NCBI GenBank assembly: GCA_013140935.1
Contig: JABFSD010001025.1
Coordinates: 1 to 8,630, forward strand
Length of the DNA: 8,630 nucleotides
Source: Acidobacteriota bacterium
Lineage (GTDB): Bacteria; Acidobacteriota; Blastocatellia; RBC074
Direction: 5' to 3'
Shown: positions 1-7,612 of the stretch, one piece after another
How the letters are laid out: each line of letters opens with the position of its first letter
Numbering within the stretch: the first letter of the stretch is position 1
Program-made: the position numbers and the translations under genes
The notes under the pieces: model-generated
What the model saw: the letters and a program-made list of their open reading frames with translations, nothing else
The model's database searches: none
What the model was told of the DNA's origin: nothing

Positions 1-142
1 TGAACTCGGGTCGCTGGTGATAGGTAATGCGCGTCCCGTTGTAGGTCATATTATCCTCTCTGGTCCCAAAGTTCTGGGCATAGGCGAGCGCCAGAAGAGC
101 CATCGTCAATAAGCACGTCAACAGACAAATCTTGAATTTCAT
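1..142 (-). CDS. Secreted protein of unknown function, N-terminal part only
   Basis: The first 47 codons of a minus-strand gene are visible; the rest lies beyond the left edge. The start ATG (142-140) has a good ribosome binding site, GGGAG at 152-148, five bases upstream. The N-terminus is a clear Sec signal peptide: basic start (MKFK), a hydrophobic core of Leu, Ala and Thr at about residues 5-20, and a type I signal peptidase site AYA|Q at residues 22/23. The mature part begins QNFGTRED and is polar. Cys6 and Cys10 are inside the signal and do not form a lipobox, so a soluble exported protein is more likely than a lipoprotein. No family can be named from 25 mature residues. It is divergent from the membrane regulator that starts at 311, so the two may share control from the spacer between them; that is inference. 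Confidence 0.75.
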   Translation of the reverse strand, partial: MKFKICLLTCLLTMALLALAYAQNFGTREDNMTYNGTRITYHQRPEF

Positions 143-166
143 AAAGTCTCCCGGTTGTGATGTAGG

Positions 167-235
167 GCTGCGCCGCAGCTTCTTGCGCCGCCCGTGCTAT
201 ACTCGAATCCGTTTACTCCAGTTTTGCTGCGGCGC
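167..235. repeat. GCGCCGC element cluster: palindrome, direct repeat and inverted repeat around a promoter
   Basis: Three copies of one core lie in the divergent spacer. The first is in a perfect palindrome, GCTGCG-C-CGCAGC (167-179). TGCGCCGC occurs at 169-176 and again at 184-191, a direct repeat with a 15-bp period. GCGCCGCAGC (170-179) recurs inverted as GCTGCGGCGC (226-235), a perfect 10-bp match, followed directly by six T (236-241). The outer pair brackets the -10 element at 198-203. This could be an operator for the adjacent regulator, since OmpR-type winged helices often bind repeated half-sites. Alternatively, the 10-bp stem plus T-run could act as a terminator for transcripts entering from the left. 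The repeats are read directly from the sequence; the function is inferred. Confidence 0.5.
195..203 (+). promoter_or_regulatory. Candidate extended -10 promoter for the membrane regulator
   Basis: TGCTATACT matches the extended -10 pattern TGnTATAAT with one mismatch. No good -35 box lies 16-18 bases upstream; that region is taken by the GCGCCGC repeats, as is common for promoters relying on an extended -10 or an activator. Transcription would start near 210, giving a leader of about 100 bases before the ATG at 311. The leader holds a possible weak hairpin (TTTCGC at 239-244 with GCGAAA at 256-261). Confidence 0.4.
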
Positions 236-310
236 TTTTTTCGCACCAAACGCGCGCGAAAGTAACGACAAAGTCACGAGATTATTCCGAGATTTAGCCG
301 AGACGTGGCG

Positions 311-2626
311 ATGAACTACCTCGAACAACCGATCTATCTGCTTAATGACGTTGAGTTTGACCCGGCGCGCAACTGTTTGCGACGCAATGGAGACGAACAC
401 GCGCTCAGGCAAAAGAGTTTGCAGGTGCTGCTTTACCTGATCGAACACCGCGAACGGTCAGTCGGCAAAGAGGAACTGCTGCAAAACGTTTGGAACGGAA
501 CCGCCGTCACCGACGATGCGCTGGTGCAGATCATCGTCGAATTGCGCAAGCTGCTCGGCGACGATTCGCGCCAGCCGCGTTTTATCAAGACCATTCCCAA
601 AGCCGGTTACCGTTTCATCGCGCCCGTCACCACGCCACCCGCCGTCATCGAAATCGAAGAGACCACCTCCTTACAGATTGAACTGGAAGAAACGCTCGTG
701 CCCGCGGGGCTGCCCGCGCATCAATTCAACCGCAAACCCATGTGGCTGGCGTTGGGCGGCGTCACGGCGCTGTTGGCATTGGCGCTTTTTGCCTTCAGTC
801 GCCGCGCCCAACCTTCCGCCGAAACCGCGTTGCCGCGCGTACCGGGCAAGCAATCCGTCGCCGTGTTGTATTTCGAAAATCAGTCGGGTGAACGCGAACT
901 TGATTGGCTGCGCGAAGGTTTGGCCGACATGCTGATTACCGATCTTTCGCGCACGCGCAACCTGACCTTGCTCAGTCGCCAGCATCTCGCCGCCTTGCTC
1001 GAACGCAGCGGACGCAATCAAACAACCAAGCTCGAATTAGCCGATGGCCCCGACATCGCGCGCCGCACGCAGGCCGACGTCATCGCGCTGGGCAGCTTCG
1101 CCAAACTCGGCGAACGCTTGCGCGTAGACGTTCGTTTATTCGCCGCGAGCAACGGACAGATGCTGTCGGCGGAATCGCTGACCGTCGCGCAACCCGGCGA
1201 AATTCTCACGCAACTCGATCTGCTCTCGCTCAAACTCGCCGCGCATCTGGGCGCGCAGCCTGAAACTAATCAAGCAGGCTTAACCAGCGCGATGACTGGC
1301 AATCTCGAAGCCTATCGTTATTACTCATTGGCGCTCGAAAAGGCGCAGGCGCTGCATCACGACGAAGCCTTGGCGCTGCTTGAAAAAGCCGTCGCGCTCG
1401 ATCCGCAATTCGCCATGGCGCACGCGCGTATCGGTTACGTTTACGCCGTGACGTGGGGCCTGGCGGCGCAGGGCAAGCCGCCACTCGAAAAAGCCTTTCA
1501 GCTGGCGCATCGCCTGACCGAGAAAGACCGGCTTTACATCACGGCGTGGTATGCGATTGCCAATCTCGATTATCCGAACGCGGCGCAAACCTTGCGGCAG
1601 TTGCTGGCGCAATATCCGCTGGAAGTCGAAGCCTATTGGCGGCTGGGACGTTTGCTGTTGGGCGAAGAGCAGTACGAAGAGGCCATCGCCACGCTCAAAC
1701 GCGGCTTGGTCGTAGACGCCGAAGCCAAAGATATTTACAACGCGCTCGGCGTGACTTATCGCGATCTGTATCGCCACGCCGAAGCCATTGCGATGTCGGA
1801 ACGTTACGTACAACTCGCGCCGCAAGAGCCGAACGCGCGCGATTCGCTGGCGTTGGCCTATCAAGGCGCGGGGCAATACGGTCAGGCGTTGGCTGAATAT
1901 CAGCAGGCATTGCGGCTCAATCCCAAATTTGAAGTCGCGTTGCTGCACGTCGGCAATCTCTATTTTCAAACGGGACGTTATGCCGAAGCGTTGCAGCACT
2001 ATGAGCGTTACATCGCGCTGGTTTCATCCGATTGGGATCGTGCGTGGGGTTACGGAAGGATGGCTTGGGTTTTTCGGCGTAAGGGAGACTTGCGGCAAGC
2101 GGCGGCGGCGGCGCAGCAGGAGTTGCGTTACGACAAAAGCGCCGTCGGCAATTCTTTATTGCTAGCGTTAGAGCGCGGCGATCAAACGACTACGCAACGA
2201 TTAGGCGAGCAACTTTTCGCGGCGCGGCCTTACACCGAGCGCGGCTTGCGACCTGCGTTGCGCAGTCTCTATTTCTTTCAGGGTTCGCTGTCGCTCAAGC
2301 GCGGAAATGCAGAAGAAGCCATTCAGCACTTCAAAGAAGCGCTCAAACATCGTCCGCTGATTTGGGACATTGATTCATTCGAAGACTGTCTGGCGAATGC
2401 CTACCTTGAACTCGGCCAAACCAATGAAGCTATTGCCGAGTACGAAAAAATCTTGAAGCTCAATCCGAACTATCCGCTGGCGCACTATCACCTCGGCCAA
2501 GCCTACGAACGCCAAGGCGACCGCGAGCAAGTGCGCGCGGCTTATCAACGCTTTCTGCAAGTCTGGCACGATAGCGATGCCGACGTACCAGAAATAGCAA
2601 AGGCCAAAACCTCGTTGGCGCAATGA
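311..2626 (+). CDS. Membrane-bound winged-helix transcription regulator with TolB/FlgO-like and TPR domains
   Basis: This is a 771-residue one-component regulator of the CadC/ToxR layout. Residues 8-105 are an OmpR/PhoB-type winged helix, seen in the helix around LRQKSLQVLLYLIEHR, the recognition-helix region DDALVQIIVELRKLLGD and the C-terminal wing KTIPKAGYRFIAPV. A polar linker (106-141) leads to one membrane helix (about 144-163, WLALGGVTALLALALF) followed by basic residues. Residues 180-315 resemble the TolB N-terminal/FlgO-like domain often found in such receptors (SVAVLYFENQSG, then DMLITDLSR). From about 330 to 750 come TPR repeats, for example EALALLEKAVALDP, QALAEYQQALRLNP and EAIAEYEKILKLNPNYP. 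The winged helix should be cytoplasmic; the rest would lie across the membrane if topology follows CadC. ATG at 311 is preferred over the in-frame GTG at 305, because GAG at 300-302 is 8 bases from the ATG but too close to the GTG. Its ligand and target genes are unknown. Confidence 0.9.
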   Translation: MNYLEQPIYLLNDVEFDPARNCLRRNGDEHALRQKSLQVLLYLIEHRERSVGKEELLQNVWNGTAVTDDALVQIIVELRKLLGDDSRQPRFIKTIPKAGYRFIAPVTTPPAVIEIEETTSLQIELEETLVPAGLPAHQFNRKPMWLALGGVTALLALALFAFSRRAQPSAETALPRVPGKQSVAVLYFENQSGERELDWLREGLADMLITDLSRTRNLTLLSRQHLAALLERSGRNQTTKLELADGPDIARRTQADVIALGSFAKLGERLRVDVRLFAASNGQMLSAESLTVAQPGEILTQLDLLSLKLAAHLGAQPETNQAGLTSAMTGNLEAYRYYSLALEKAQALHHDEALALLEKAVALDPQFAMAHARIGYVYAVTWGLAAQGKPPLEKAFQLAHRLTEKDRLYITAWYAIANLDYPNAAQTLRQLLAQYPLEVEAYWRLGRLLLGEEQYEEAIATLKRGLVVDAEAKDIYNALGVTYRDLYRHAEAIAMSERYVQLAPQEPNARDSLALAYQGAGQYGQALAEYQQALRLNPKFEVALLHVGNLYFQTGRYAEALQHYERYIALVSSDWDRAWGYGRMAWVFRRKGDLRQAAAAAQQELRYDKSAVGNSLLLALERGDQTTTQRLGEQLFAARPYTERGLRPALRSLYFFQGSLSLKRGNAEEAIQHFKEALKHRPLIWDIDSFEDCLANAYLELGQTNEAIAEYEKILKLNPNYPLAHYHLGQAYERQGDREQVRAAYQRFLQVWHDSDADVPEIAKAKTSLAQ

Positions 2627-2657
2627 CTAAAGAAACCGCGACCGTGTAGTCACAGCC

Positions 2658-2838
2658 CTACGCTTTCACATCGCCTGCACCAGCCAATTCATCAACCACC
2701 ATCTCAGAAAAATTTCCCGCCGCGTGGCGGGTTGTCGTCGCCAACGTCGCTTAGGGCGGTGCGGGCAAAACAACGCCAGGCAAACACCCGCATCACCAGG
2801 GCGAGATAGCGTTTGGTCGTGCGATCAGCGCCGCCCAT
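2658..2838 (-). other. Possible small ORF or coding remnant antisense in the spacer
   Basis: On the minus strand an ATG at 2838-2836 opens a 44-codon frame ending with TGA at 2706-2704. Its protein starts MGGADRTTKRYLALVMRV and ends DDNPPRGGKFF. The composition looks protein-like and the third codon positions are GC-rich. No Shine-Dalgarno sequence precedes the ATG; the frame stays open a few codons upstream to a TAG. One base after the TGA another ATG (2702-2700) starts a 14-codon frame (MVVDELAGAGDVKA, stop at 2660-2658). That second frame is also open upstream through the overlap. Two adjoining protein-like frames, without ribosome binding sites, suggest either the decayed end of a lost gene with a frameshift, or chance. 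I recognise no family. Confidence 0.25.
2716..2731. repeat. Perfect GC hairpin CCCGCC-GCGT-GGCGGG
   Basis: A 6-bp perfect stem with a 4-base loop lies 90 bp after the regulator stop. On the plus strand it is followed by TTGTCG, a poor U-tract. On the minus strand it is followed by AAATTTTT, closer to a terminator tail, but only the doubtful small ORF is upstream on that strand. It could be a weak terminator for the regulator transcript. The rest of 2627-2875 shows no convincing promoter. The downstream gene has its own strong Shine-Dalgarno sequence (AGGAGGG, 2866-2872). Confidence 0.35.
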
Positions 2839-2875
2839 CCAACCGCGAAAACTTTTAGCCTAATCAGGAGGGCAA

Positions 2876-4189
2876 ATGAAAAAACATGTTTTGACAGTCA
2901 GCTCACTTTTACTTTTCTTCATCCTGGGTGCCGCGCCGCGTGTCGCCGCCGATGAAGTCACCCAATGGAACGAAACCGCCGGCAAGCTCGCCTTAGACTC
3001 CGGCCTGGTCAATCATCCGCTTTTCGAGTCGCGCCTTTATGCGATGACGCATGCCGCCATCCACGACGCGCTCAACGCGATTGATCGCCGTTATCAACCT
3101 TACGCGCTGCGCATTCGTGTAACGTCGGGCGCTTCGCCTGAAGCGGCGGTGGCGACGGCGGCTTACGTCGTGTTGAGCGATCAGTTCAGCCGGTTTACGG
3201 CTTTTGAATTTCCATCCCAGCAAACCGCGCTTGATGCGGCTTACAACAACGCGCTCACTGCGATTCCGAACGGCGCGGCAAAGACCGCCGGCGTACTCAT
3301 CGGCAGGCTGGCCGCCGCCAACATTCTGGCGCTGCGCGTGGCTGACGGATGGGACTCGCAAGCGCCGCTGGATTTCAATTACGTGCAGGGAACCGCGCCC
3401 GGCGAATACCGCTTTACGCCCCCCTTCAACTTCGCCTTCTCGACGCATTGGGGCAAGGTGCGTCCCTTCGTGTTGCGCGACGCCACGCAATTTCGACCGG
3501 GTCGCCCTTATCCCATTAACAGCTTTCGTTACGCGATTGATTTCCTCGAAGTCAAAAATCTCGGCGGCGATGACGTGATGACGCCGAGCGCACGCACTGC
3601 CGCGCAGACTGAGATTGCGCGGTTCTGGGTGGAAAGCTCTCCGCTGCAATGGAATCGCATCGCTCGCACCGTGGCCGTCGCCAAAGGGCTGACGCTGTGG
3701 GAGAACGCGCGGCTTTTCGGGCTGCTCAACTTCGCGCTGGCTGACGGCTACATCAGTTCGTTCGATACGAAATACCATTACAAATATTGGCGACCGATCA
3801 CGGCCATTCGTCTGGCGGCGACTGACGGGAATCCTTTCACCAACGCCGACCCGATGTGGACGCCGCTGGTGACGACGCCGCCCATTCCCGATTACGACTC
3901 CGCACACAGCGTCGAAGGCGGCGCGGCGGCGCAGGTGCTGCGGCGCTTCTTCAACACGGACGAGATCAGTTTCAGCGCCTGTAGCACGACGCTGCCCGCC
4001 GGCAGTAATTGCAGCGACCCAACGCCGGTGAAGCGTACCTACACCAGCTTCTCGCAGGCGGCGGACGAAAACGGCCTCTCGCGCATCCTCGTCGGCTTCC
4101 ACTTCCGCAAGGCGGTCACGGAAGGCATCGCCCGCGGACGCAGGATTGGCGACCGCGCTGCCAATCTTTTTTTGCGACCTGTTGATTAG
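2876..4189 (+). CDS. Exported vanadium-dependent haloperoxidase/PAP2-like protein
   Basis: This 437-residue protein belongs to the vanadium haloperoxidase/type 2 phosphatidic acid phosphatase superfamily. Characterised members bind vanadate and use peroxide to oxidise halide, or act as phosphatases. A Sec signal (MKKH, hydrophobic core 5-20) probably ends at VAA|DE, residues 25/26, so it should act outside the cytoplasm. Anion-pocket motifs appear in order: K299-x6-R306 in KYHYKYWRPITAIR (matching Lys353/Arg360 of the Curvularia chloroperoxidase), S342-A343-H344 in PDYDSAHSVEGGAA (matching Ser402/Gly403/His404), and R403-x5-H409 in SRILVGFHF (matching Arg490 and the vanadium-binding His496). 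Only the Gly of the SGH motif is changed, to Ala. C369 and C379 may form a disulfide. ATG at 2876 has AGGAGGG (2866-2872) just upstream. Family assignment is firm; haloperoxidase versus phosphatase activity cannot be decided from sequence. Confidence 0.9.
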   Translation: MKKHVLTVSSLLLFFILGAAPRVAADEVTQWNETAGKLALDSGLVNHPLFESRLYAMTHAAIHDALNAIDRRYQPYALRIRVTSGASPEAAVATAAYVVLSDQFSRFTAFEFPSQQTALDAAYNNALTAIPNGAAKTAGVLIGRLAAANILALRVADGWDSQAPLDFNYVQGTAPGEYRFTPPFNFAFSTHWGKVRPFVLRDATQFRPGRPYPINSFRYAIDFLEVKNLGGDDVMTPSARTAAQTEIARFWVESSPLQWNRIARTVAVAKGLTLWENARLFGLLNFALADGYISSFDTKYHYKYWRPITAIRLAATDGNPFTNADPMWTPLVTTPPIPDYDSAHSVEGGAAAQVLRRFFNTDEISFSACSTTLPAGSNCSDPTPVKRTYTSFSQAADENGLSRILVGFHFRKAVTEGIARGRRIGDRAANLFLRPVD

Positions 4190-4199
4190 ACTTGAAACA

Positions 4200-4267
4200 C
4201 AGCGGCGTGCGGTGCGGGCTGCAGCTCACAGCAGGATTCCATAGCACGCCGCTGACCAACGATTGGT
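4200..4267. terminator. Probable bidirectional terminator between convergent genes
   Basis: The spacer between the haloperoxidase stop and the kinase stop contains a perfect 11-bp inverted repeat, CAGCGGCGTGC (4200-4210) and GCACGCCGCTG (4244-4254), with a 33-base loop. Directly next to it is a second small hairpin, ACCAA-CGA-TTGGT (4255-4267), which touches the kinase stop codon. The location between tail-to-tail genes fits termination in both directions. There is no T-run after either stem, so it is not a textbook intrinsic terminator; it may protect 3' ends or work with Rho. Confidence 0.45.
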
Positions 4268-6903
4268 TACGGCACGAGTCCGACGCGCCGCACCAGCGCC
4301 ACGAAACGCGGGTCGGTGCGATAGCTATCCCACTGAGGTTCGATGGTGAGCGTGACGACGTAGAGAGTGCGATCTTCGACTGCCCGTTGTAGCCGTGCCA
4401 GCGCCTGCTCTTTTTCGCCCAACTGTGCATAAAAAATTGCTATGTCGCCGTGCCCGACATATCGGCTCTTTTCGCGCGCGAGTCGGCGGTCGAGTTCCCA
4501 TCTGCGATACCCTTTCAGTCCCCCTGAAGCAAAGGCCACTTTCATCCCAGCGAGTTCATCCGGGCTGGCCCTATTGGCTTCCGCGCGCTTCAAGTAAGCA
4601 GCAAAAGCGCTCTGTTCATCACCCTTCATTTCCCAAGCTTTGATCAGCCAATTGTAAGCAGGCCCGGAGTTCGGGTGGAGGTCAATCACCCGGCGCGATT
4701 GCTCAATCGCGTCGTCATAGCGGCGCGCGAAGTAAAGCGTTTGGGCGACATTCCTGCTGATCCATATCGAAGTCGGATCAAGCTCTTCCGCTTTTTTGAT
4801 CTCCGGGATGGCTTGCTCAAAGCGTCCCATGTAGGTCAGGTAAAAGGCATAAGCCTGACGCACATCGGCTGAACTGGGATTGAGTTCAAGCGCACACTTG
4901 TGTTCAAGCTCCGCGCCAGCGAAATCCCACTCGTAGTAATGTTTGTACTCCGCCAAATGGGCGTGTGCTTCAGCAAGCTGGTCGTCGAGCTTCAGCGCCT
5001 GATCAAGAGCAGCCTTTGTTTTGGGCGCGAGTTCCTTTGGCGGAGCTTGTCCGACCCAACTCAGCGAAGCATAGGCGTGACCTAGCTTGGCGTAGGCCAG
5101 GGCGAAACCAGGATCAAGAGCAATCGCCTGCTCAAAGTAGGTGATGGCTTTTTCGATGTCCGGGATGCGCCGCGTATGCAGCAGGAGTCGGCCTCGGACA
5201 TAAAGCTGCCACGCTTCCGCGCTCTTGGTGTAGCGTTTCGCCAGCAGTTCTTTTTCTGCCTCGCTGAGCGTCAATTTCAATCCGCCCGTAACTTTGGCCG
5301 ATAGCGCATCTTCAATGGCAAATGAATCCGTTGTTTGCTGATCAAGCGTGTCCGCCCAGAGCGTCGCACCATCGGCTACGCGCAGCAACCGCAGTCTGAA
5401 TCTCAATTTGTCGCCAACGCGCTGATAGCGGTTGTCAAGCACCGCATCCACCTTCTGCTCACGGCCGGCGGCGAGCGGGTCTTGATCGGCGCGTGCGTAT
5501 TTTTCAACCGCGCTTTCGGGACGAACGATCAACTGCCGCAGACTACCGAGCCGGGTGATGAGCGTACTGGTTGTCCCCAATTCCAGCGCCTCGTCGCGCG
5601 TGCCAGCCTGTAGCGGTCGCAGCGGCAACACCGCGAGCGATTTGATCTGATCGGGCGGCACGCGCCGCCAGACGAGAAACCAGACCAGCCCGGCCATCAG
5701 CACAGCAGCAAGCCCAGCGATAGCAGGCCAGCGCCACGACGCGAACCTAGCTTTGGCTGTTTCAAGCTGGCGCGACGTTGCCGTCCCTTCTACCTGACTG
5801 CCTGACTGAAGCGCCTTCAACGCGACGATCAGTTCCTCCGCTGACTGATAGCGGGCTTCGCGTTCTTTCGACAGGCACTTGCCGATGATTTGTTCCAACT
5901 CCGCTGATGCGGCGGCGCAAGGCTGACGCAGCGGCGGCGGTTCGGCGGTCAGCACAGCCGCGATCACATCGCTCGTGGTTGCACCAGCAAACGGCCTCTG
6001 CCCAGCGAGCATTTCAAAAAGCAGTACGCCCAAACTGAAGAGATCGCTACGCGCATCCGCCTTTTGCCCGCGCGCTTGTTCCGGCGACATATACGCCACC
6101 GTGCCCATCACCGCGCCCGGCTCGGTACTCAACTTTTCCAACGTCGAAACGGAAGAATTGGCAGGCAGCACGGGCGCTTCGTTGAGTTTCGCCAAGCCGA
6201 AATCCAGCACCTTGACCAATCCGTCGCGCCGCACCATTACGTTTTCAGGCTTGATGTCGCGGTGAATGATGTTGGCTGCGTGCGCTACGCTGAGCGCGCC
6301 AACGATTTGCAGCGTGAGGTCGAGCGCCTCATTCAGTTCGAGCCGCCCGCCGTGCAACCGTTCACGCAGCGTCTGGCCGTCAATGAATTCGGTAGCAATG
6401 AAATGAGTTTCGCCTGCTTCCGTCGCAAGGGTGCCGATCTCGTAAATGGTTAGGATGTTCGGATGGTTGAGCGCGCTGACCGTGCGGGCTTCGCGCTCGA
6501 AGCGGCGCACACGCTCAACCTCGACGGTAAAACGCGCAGGCAACAGCTTGAGCGCAACCTTACGTCCCAACTGTACATCCTGCGCCAGATAAACTTCGCC
6601 CATGCCGCCCGCGCCGAGGAGCGCAAGCATTTCGTAATGGCCGAGTCGCTGACCCACCCATGACGGCGCTGTCAAAGCGTCCCAAGCTGGTTGTTGGGCC
6701 AACGCTTCAGCCGCCAGCGCGGCCGCCGGCGTTTCAATGAAACTTGCTGCGCGCGCATCGGCGCGCAGCAGCGATTCGACTTCCTGCCGCAACGTTTCGT
6801 TACCAGCGCATGCTTCGGCCAGAAACGCGGCACGCGCGGCGGAAGGGCGTTCGAGCGCCGCTTCCAATAATTGATCGAGTTGTTGCCAGTGTTCAGGCTT
6901 CAT
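4267..6903 (-). CDS. Transmembrane Ser/Thr protein kinase with TolB/FlgO-like and TPR domains
   Basis: An 878-residue Hanks-type (PknB-like) receptor kinase. The N-terminal 80 residues ([18 protein letters not shown]...) are a helical leader typical of kinases paired with ECF sigma factors. The kinase domain spans about 90-365 with all key residues: glycine loop GAGGMGEV (97-104), Lys119 in VALK, Glu138, HRDIKPEN with catalytic Asp216, DFG at 234-236 and SPE at 273-275. The activation segment is rich in Ser and Thr ([12 protein letters not shown]), likely autophosphorylation sites. One membrane helix (about 392-412) follows, then a TolB/FlgO-like domain (about 420-545, starting [11 protein letters not shown]), then TPR repeats to about 840 (for example [22 protein letters not shown]). 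ATG at 6903 is chosen because AAGGA ends 8 bases upstream; in-frame ATGs at 6927 and 6912 lack a site. The start overlaps the sigma factor stop by 11 nt, suggesting translational coupling and a shared job. Confidence 0.93.
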   Translation of the reverse strand: MKPEHWQQLDQLLEAALERPSAARAAFLAEACAGNETLRQEVESLLRADARAASFIETPAAALAAEALAQQPAWDALTAPSWVGQRLGHYEMLALLGAGGMGEVYLAQDVQLGRKVALKLLPARFTVEVERVRRFEREARTVSALNHPNILTIYEIGTLATEAGETHFIATEFIDGQTLRERLHGGRLELNEALDLTLQIVGALSVAHAANIIHRDIKPENVMVRRDGLVKVLDFGLAKLNEAPVLPANSSVSTLEKLSTEPGAVMGTVAYMSPEQARGQKADARSDLFSLGVLLFEMLAGQRPFAGATTSDVIAAVLTAEPPPLRQPCAAASAELEQIIGKCLSKEREARYQSAEELIVALKALQSGSQVEGTATSRQLETAKARFASWRWPAIAGLAAVLMAGLVWFLVWRRVPPDQIKSLAVLPLRPLQAGTRDEALELGTTSTLITRLGSLRQLIVRPESAVEKYARADQDPLAAGREQKVDAVLDNRYQRVGDKLRFRLRLLRVADGATLWADTLDQQTTDSFAIEDALSAKVTGGLKLTLSEAEKELLAKRYTKSAEAWQLYVRGRLLLHTRRIPDIEKAITYFEQAIALDPGFALAYAKLGHAYASLSWVGQAPPKELAPKTKAALDQALKLDDQLAEAHAHLAEYKHYYEWDFAGAELEHKCALELNPSSADVRQAYAFYLTYMGRFEQAIPEIKKAEELDPTSIWISRNVAQTLYFARRYDDAIEQSRRVIDLHPNSGPAYNWLIKAWEMKGDEQSAFAAYLKRAEANRASPDELAGMKVAFASGGLKGYRRWELDRRLAREKSRYVGHGDIAIFYAQLGEKEQALARLQRAVEDRTLYVVTLTIEPQWDSYRTDPRFVALVRRVGLVP

Positions 6904-7477
6904 GAGGTTCATCCTTGCTGAGCGCATGCAAGAGCCAGGCTTTGGCTTTGCGCCATTCGCGTTCGACCGAGCGCAGCGACATGCCCAACACTTCGGCTAC
7001 TTCTTCATTACTCAGGCCGCCGAAGAAGCGCAATTCGACCAGACGGCTTTTGCGCACGTCGTGGGTCGCCAACTCGTTGAGCGCATCATCCAGTGCAATC
7101 AATTCCGCCGCGCGCACGCCTGTCACCAGCGCGGTTTCGTCGAGCGAGACTTGAAGCGCGCCGCCGCCACGTTTGGCGCGCATCCGCGTGCGCGCGTAAT
7201 CGAGCAGGATGTGGCGCATCATCTGCGCGGCGACGCCGAAAAAATGCGCGCGGTTCTGCCAATTGATCTGTGGTTGTTCGATCAGCCGCACGAAGGCTTC
7301 GTTGACCAGCGCCGAGGTTTGCAACGTATGGCCGTCGTTTTCGCGCCGCATGTAACGATGCGCCAGTTGATGCAATTCGCCGTAAACCAGCGGCGTCAAT
7401 CGTTCGAGCGCCGTTAGATCGCCGGCGCGCCAAGCCGCGAGCAAGTGCGATACTTCTTGTGAGTCGGGCGTCGTCAT
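6893..7477 (-). CDS. ECF-type RNA polymerase sigma factor linked to a Ser/Thr kinase
   Basis: A 194-residue group 4 sigma factor, of the kind often encoded beside Ser/Thr kinases in Acidobacteriota and Planctomycetes. Region 2 spans about residues 25-103 ([43 protein letters not shown]). Region 4 spans about 132-187, with the helix-turn-helix [28 protein letters not shown]. It directs RNA polymerase to a specific promoter set. The acidic DAED-like stretch usual before LVQE in region 2.2 is Q53-T54-S55-A56 here, so core binding may depend on phosphorylation of Thr54 or Ser55. That idea is inference, based on kinase-activated ECFs such as EcfP of Vibrio. No anti-sigma gene is adjacent. The ATG at 7477 has no clear Shine-Dalgarno sequence but overlaps a TGA of an upstream small frame (ATGA), so it may be translated by coupling. 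Confidence 0.93.
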   Translation of the reverse strand: MTTPDSQEVSHLLAAWRAGDLTALERLTPLVYGELHQLAHRYMRRENDGHTLQTSALVNEAFVRLIEQPQINWQNRAHFFGVAAQMMRHILLDYARTRMRAKRGGGALQVSLDETALVTGVRAAELIALDDALNELATHDVRKSRLVELRFFGGLSNEEVAEVLGMSLRSVEREWRKAKAWLLHALSKDEPHEA

Positions 7478-7584
7478 GGGTTTCGTGCTGATTGACTGCG
7501 TCGTTCGAGGTTGAGAAACGGCACGAAGTATAGCTTTCGATCTTCGGCACTGTACAGCGCGAGTGCAGCCGGCGACTCGCGCAC
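7474..7584 (-). CDS. Possible 36-residue small ORF coupled to the sigma factor
   Basis: A frame starting with GTG (7584-7582) reads [20 protein letters not shown] and continues to SARNP, ending in TGA at 7476-7474, which overlaps the sigma factor ATG as ATGA. The frame is also open upstream, with protein-like text ([11 protein letters not shown]), to a TGA inside the end of the VOC gene, but without ATG, GTG or TTG in that part. The only purine-rich site, AAGGA, is 13 bases before the GTG, which is long. It may be a real leader peptide, the tail of a decayed gene, or open by chance. In favour are the sensible amino acid composition and the ATGA junction, which would explain how a sigma gene with no ribosome binding site is translated. 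Confidence 0.33.
   Translation of the reverse strand: MRESPAALALYSAEDRKLYFVPFLNLERRSQSARNP
7527..7556 (-). promoter_or_regulatory. Candidate promoter for the sigma factor-kinase pair
   Basis: On the minus strand TATACT (7532-7527, five of six matches to the -10 consensus) lies 18 bases after TGTACA (7556-7551, four of six to the -35). Transcription would start about 40 bases before the sigma factor ATG. It sits inside the possible 36-residue ORF, so if it is the main promoter that ORF would not be translated from its transcript. The -35 match is weak. Confidence 0.3.
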
Positions 7585-7612
7585 CCTGAGCCGGGCTTCC
7601 TTGTCAGTGAGC

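Noticed and set aside
305..310. GTG at 305 as the start of the membrane regulator
   Set aside because: The only Shine-Dalgarno-like GAG (300-302) is two bases away, too close; ATG at 311 has proper spacing and the winged helix needs no extra residues.
1325..1999. A 224-codon open frame on the minus strand opposite the TPR region
   Set aside because: It mirrors the TPR codons, lacks a ribosome binding site and has no recognisable domain.
2993..4102. A 369-codon open frame on the minus strand opposite the haloperoxidase gene
   Set aside because: It is very rich in Arg and low-complexity, matches no family, and lies entirely opposite a gene with clear active-site motifs; it is a by-product of GC-rich codon use.
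6902..7417. Plus-strand open frames opposite the sigma factor gene
   Set aside because: They are shadows of a well-conserved sigma factor and show no family features of their own.
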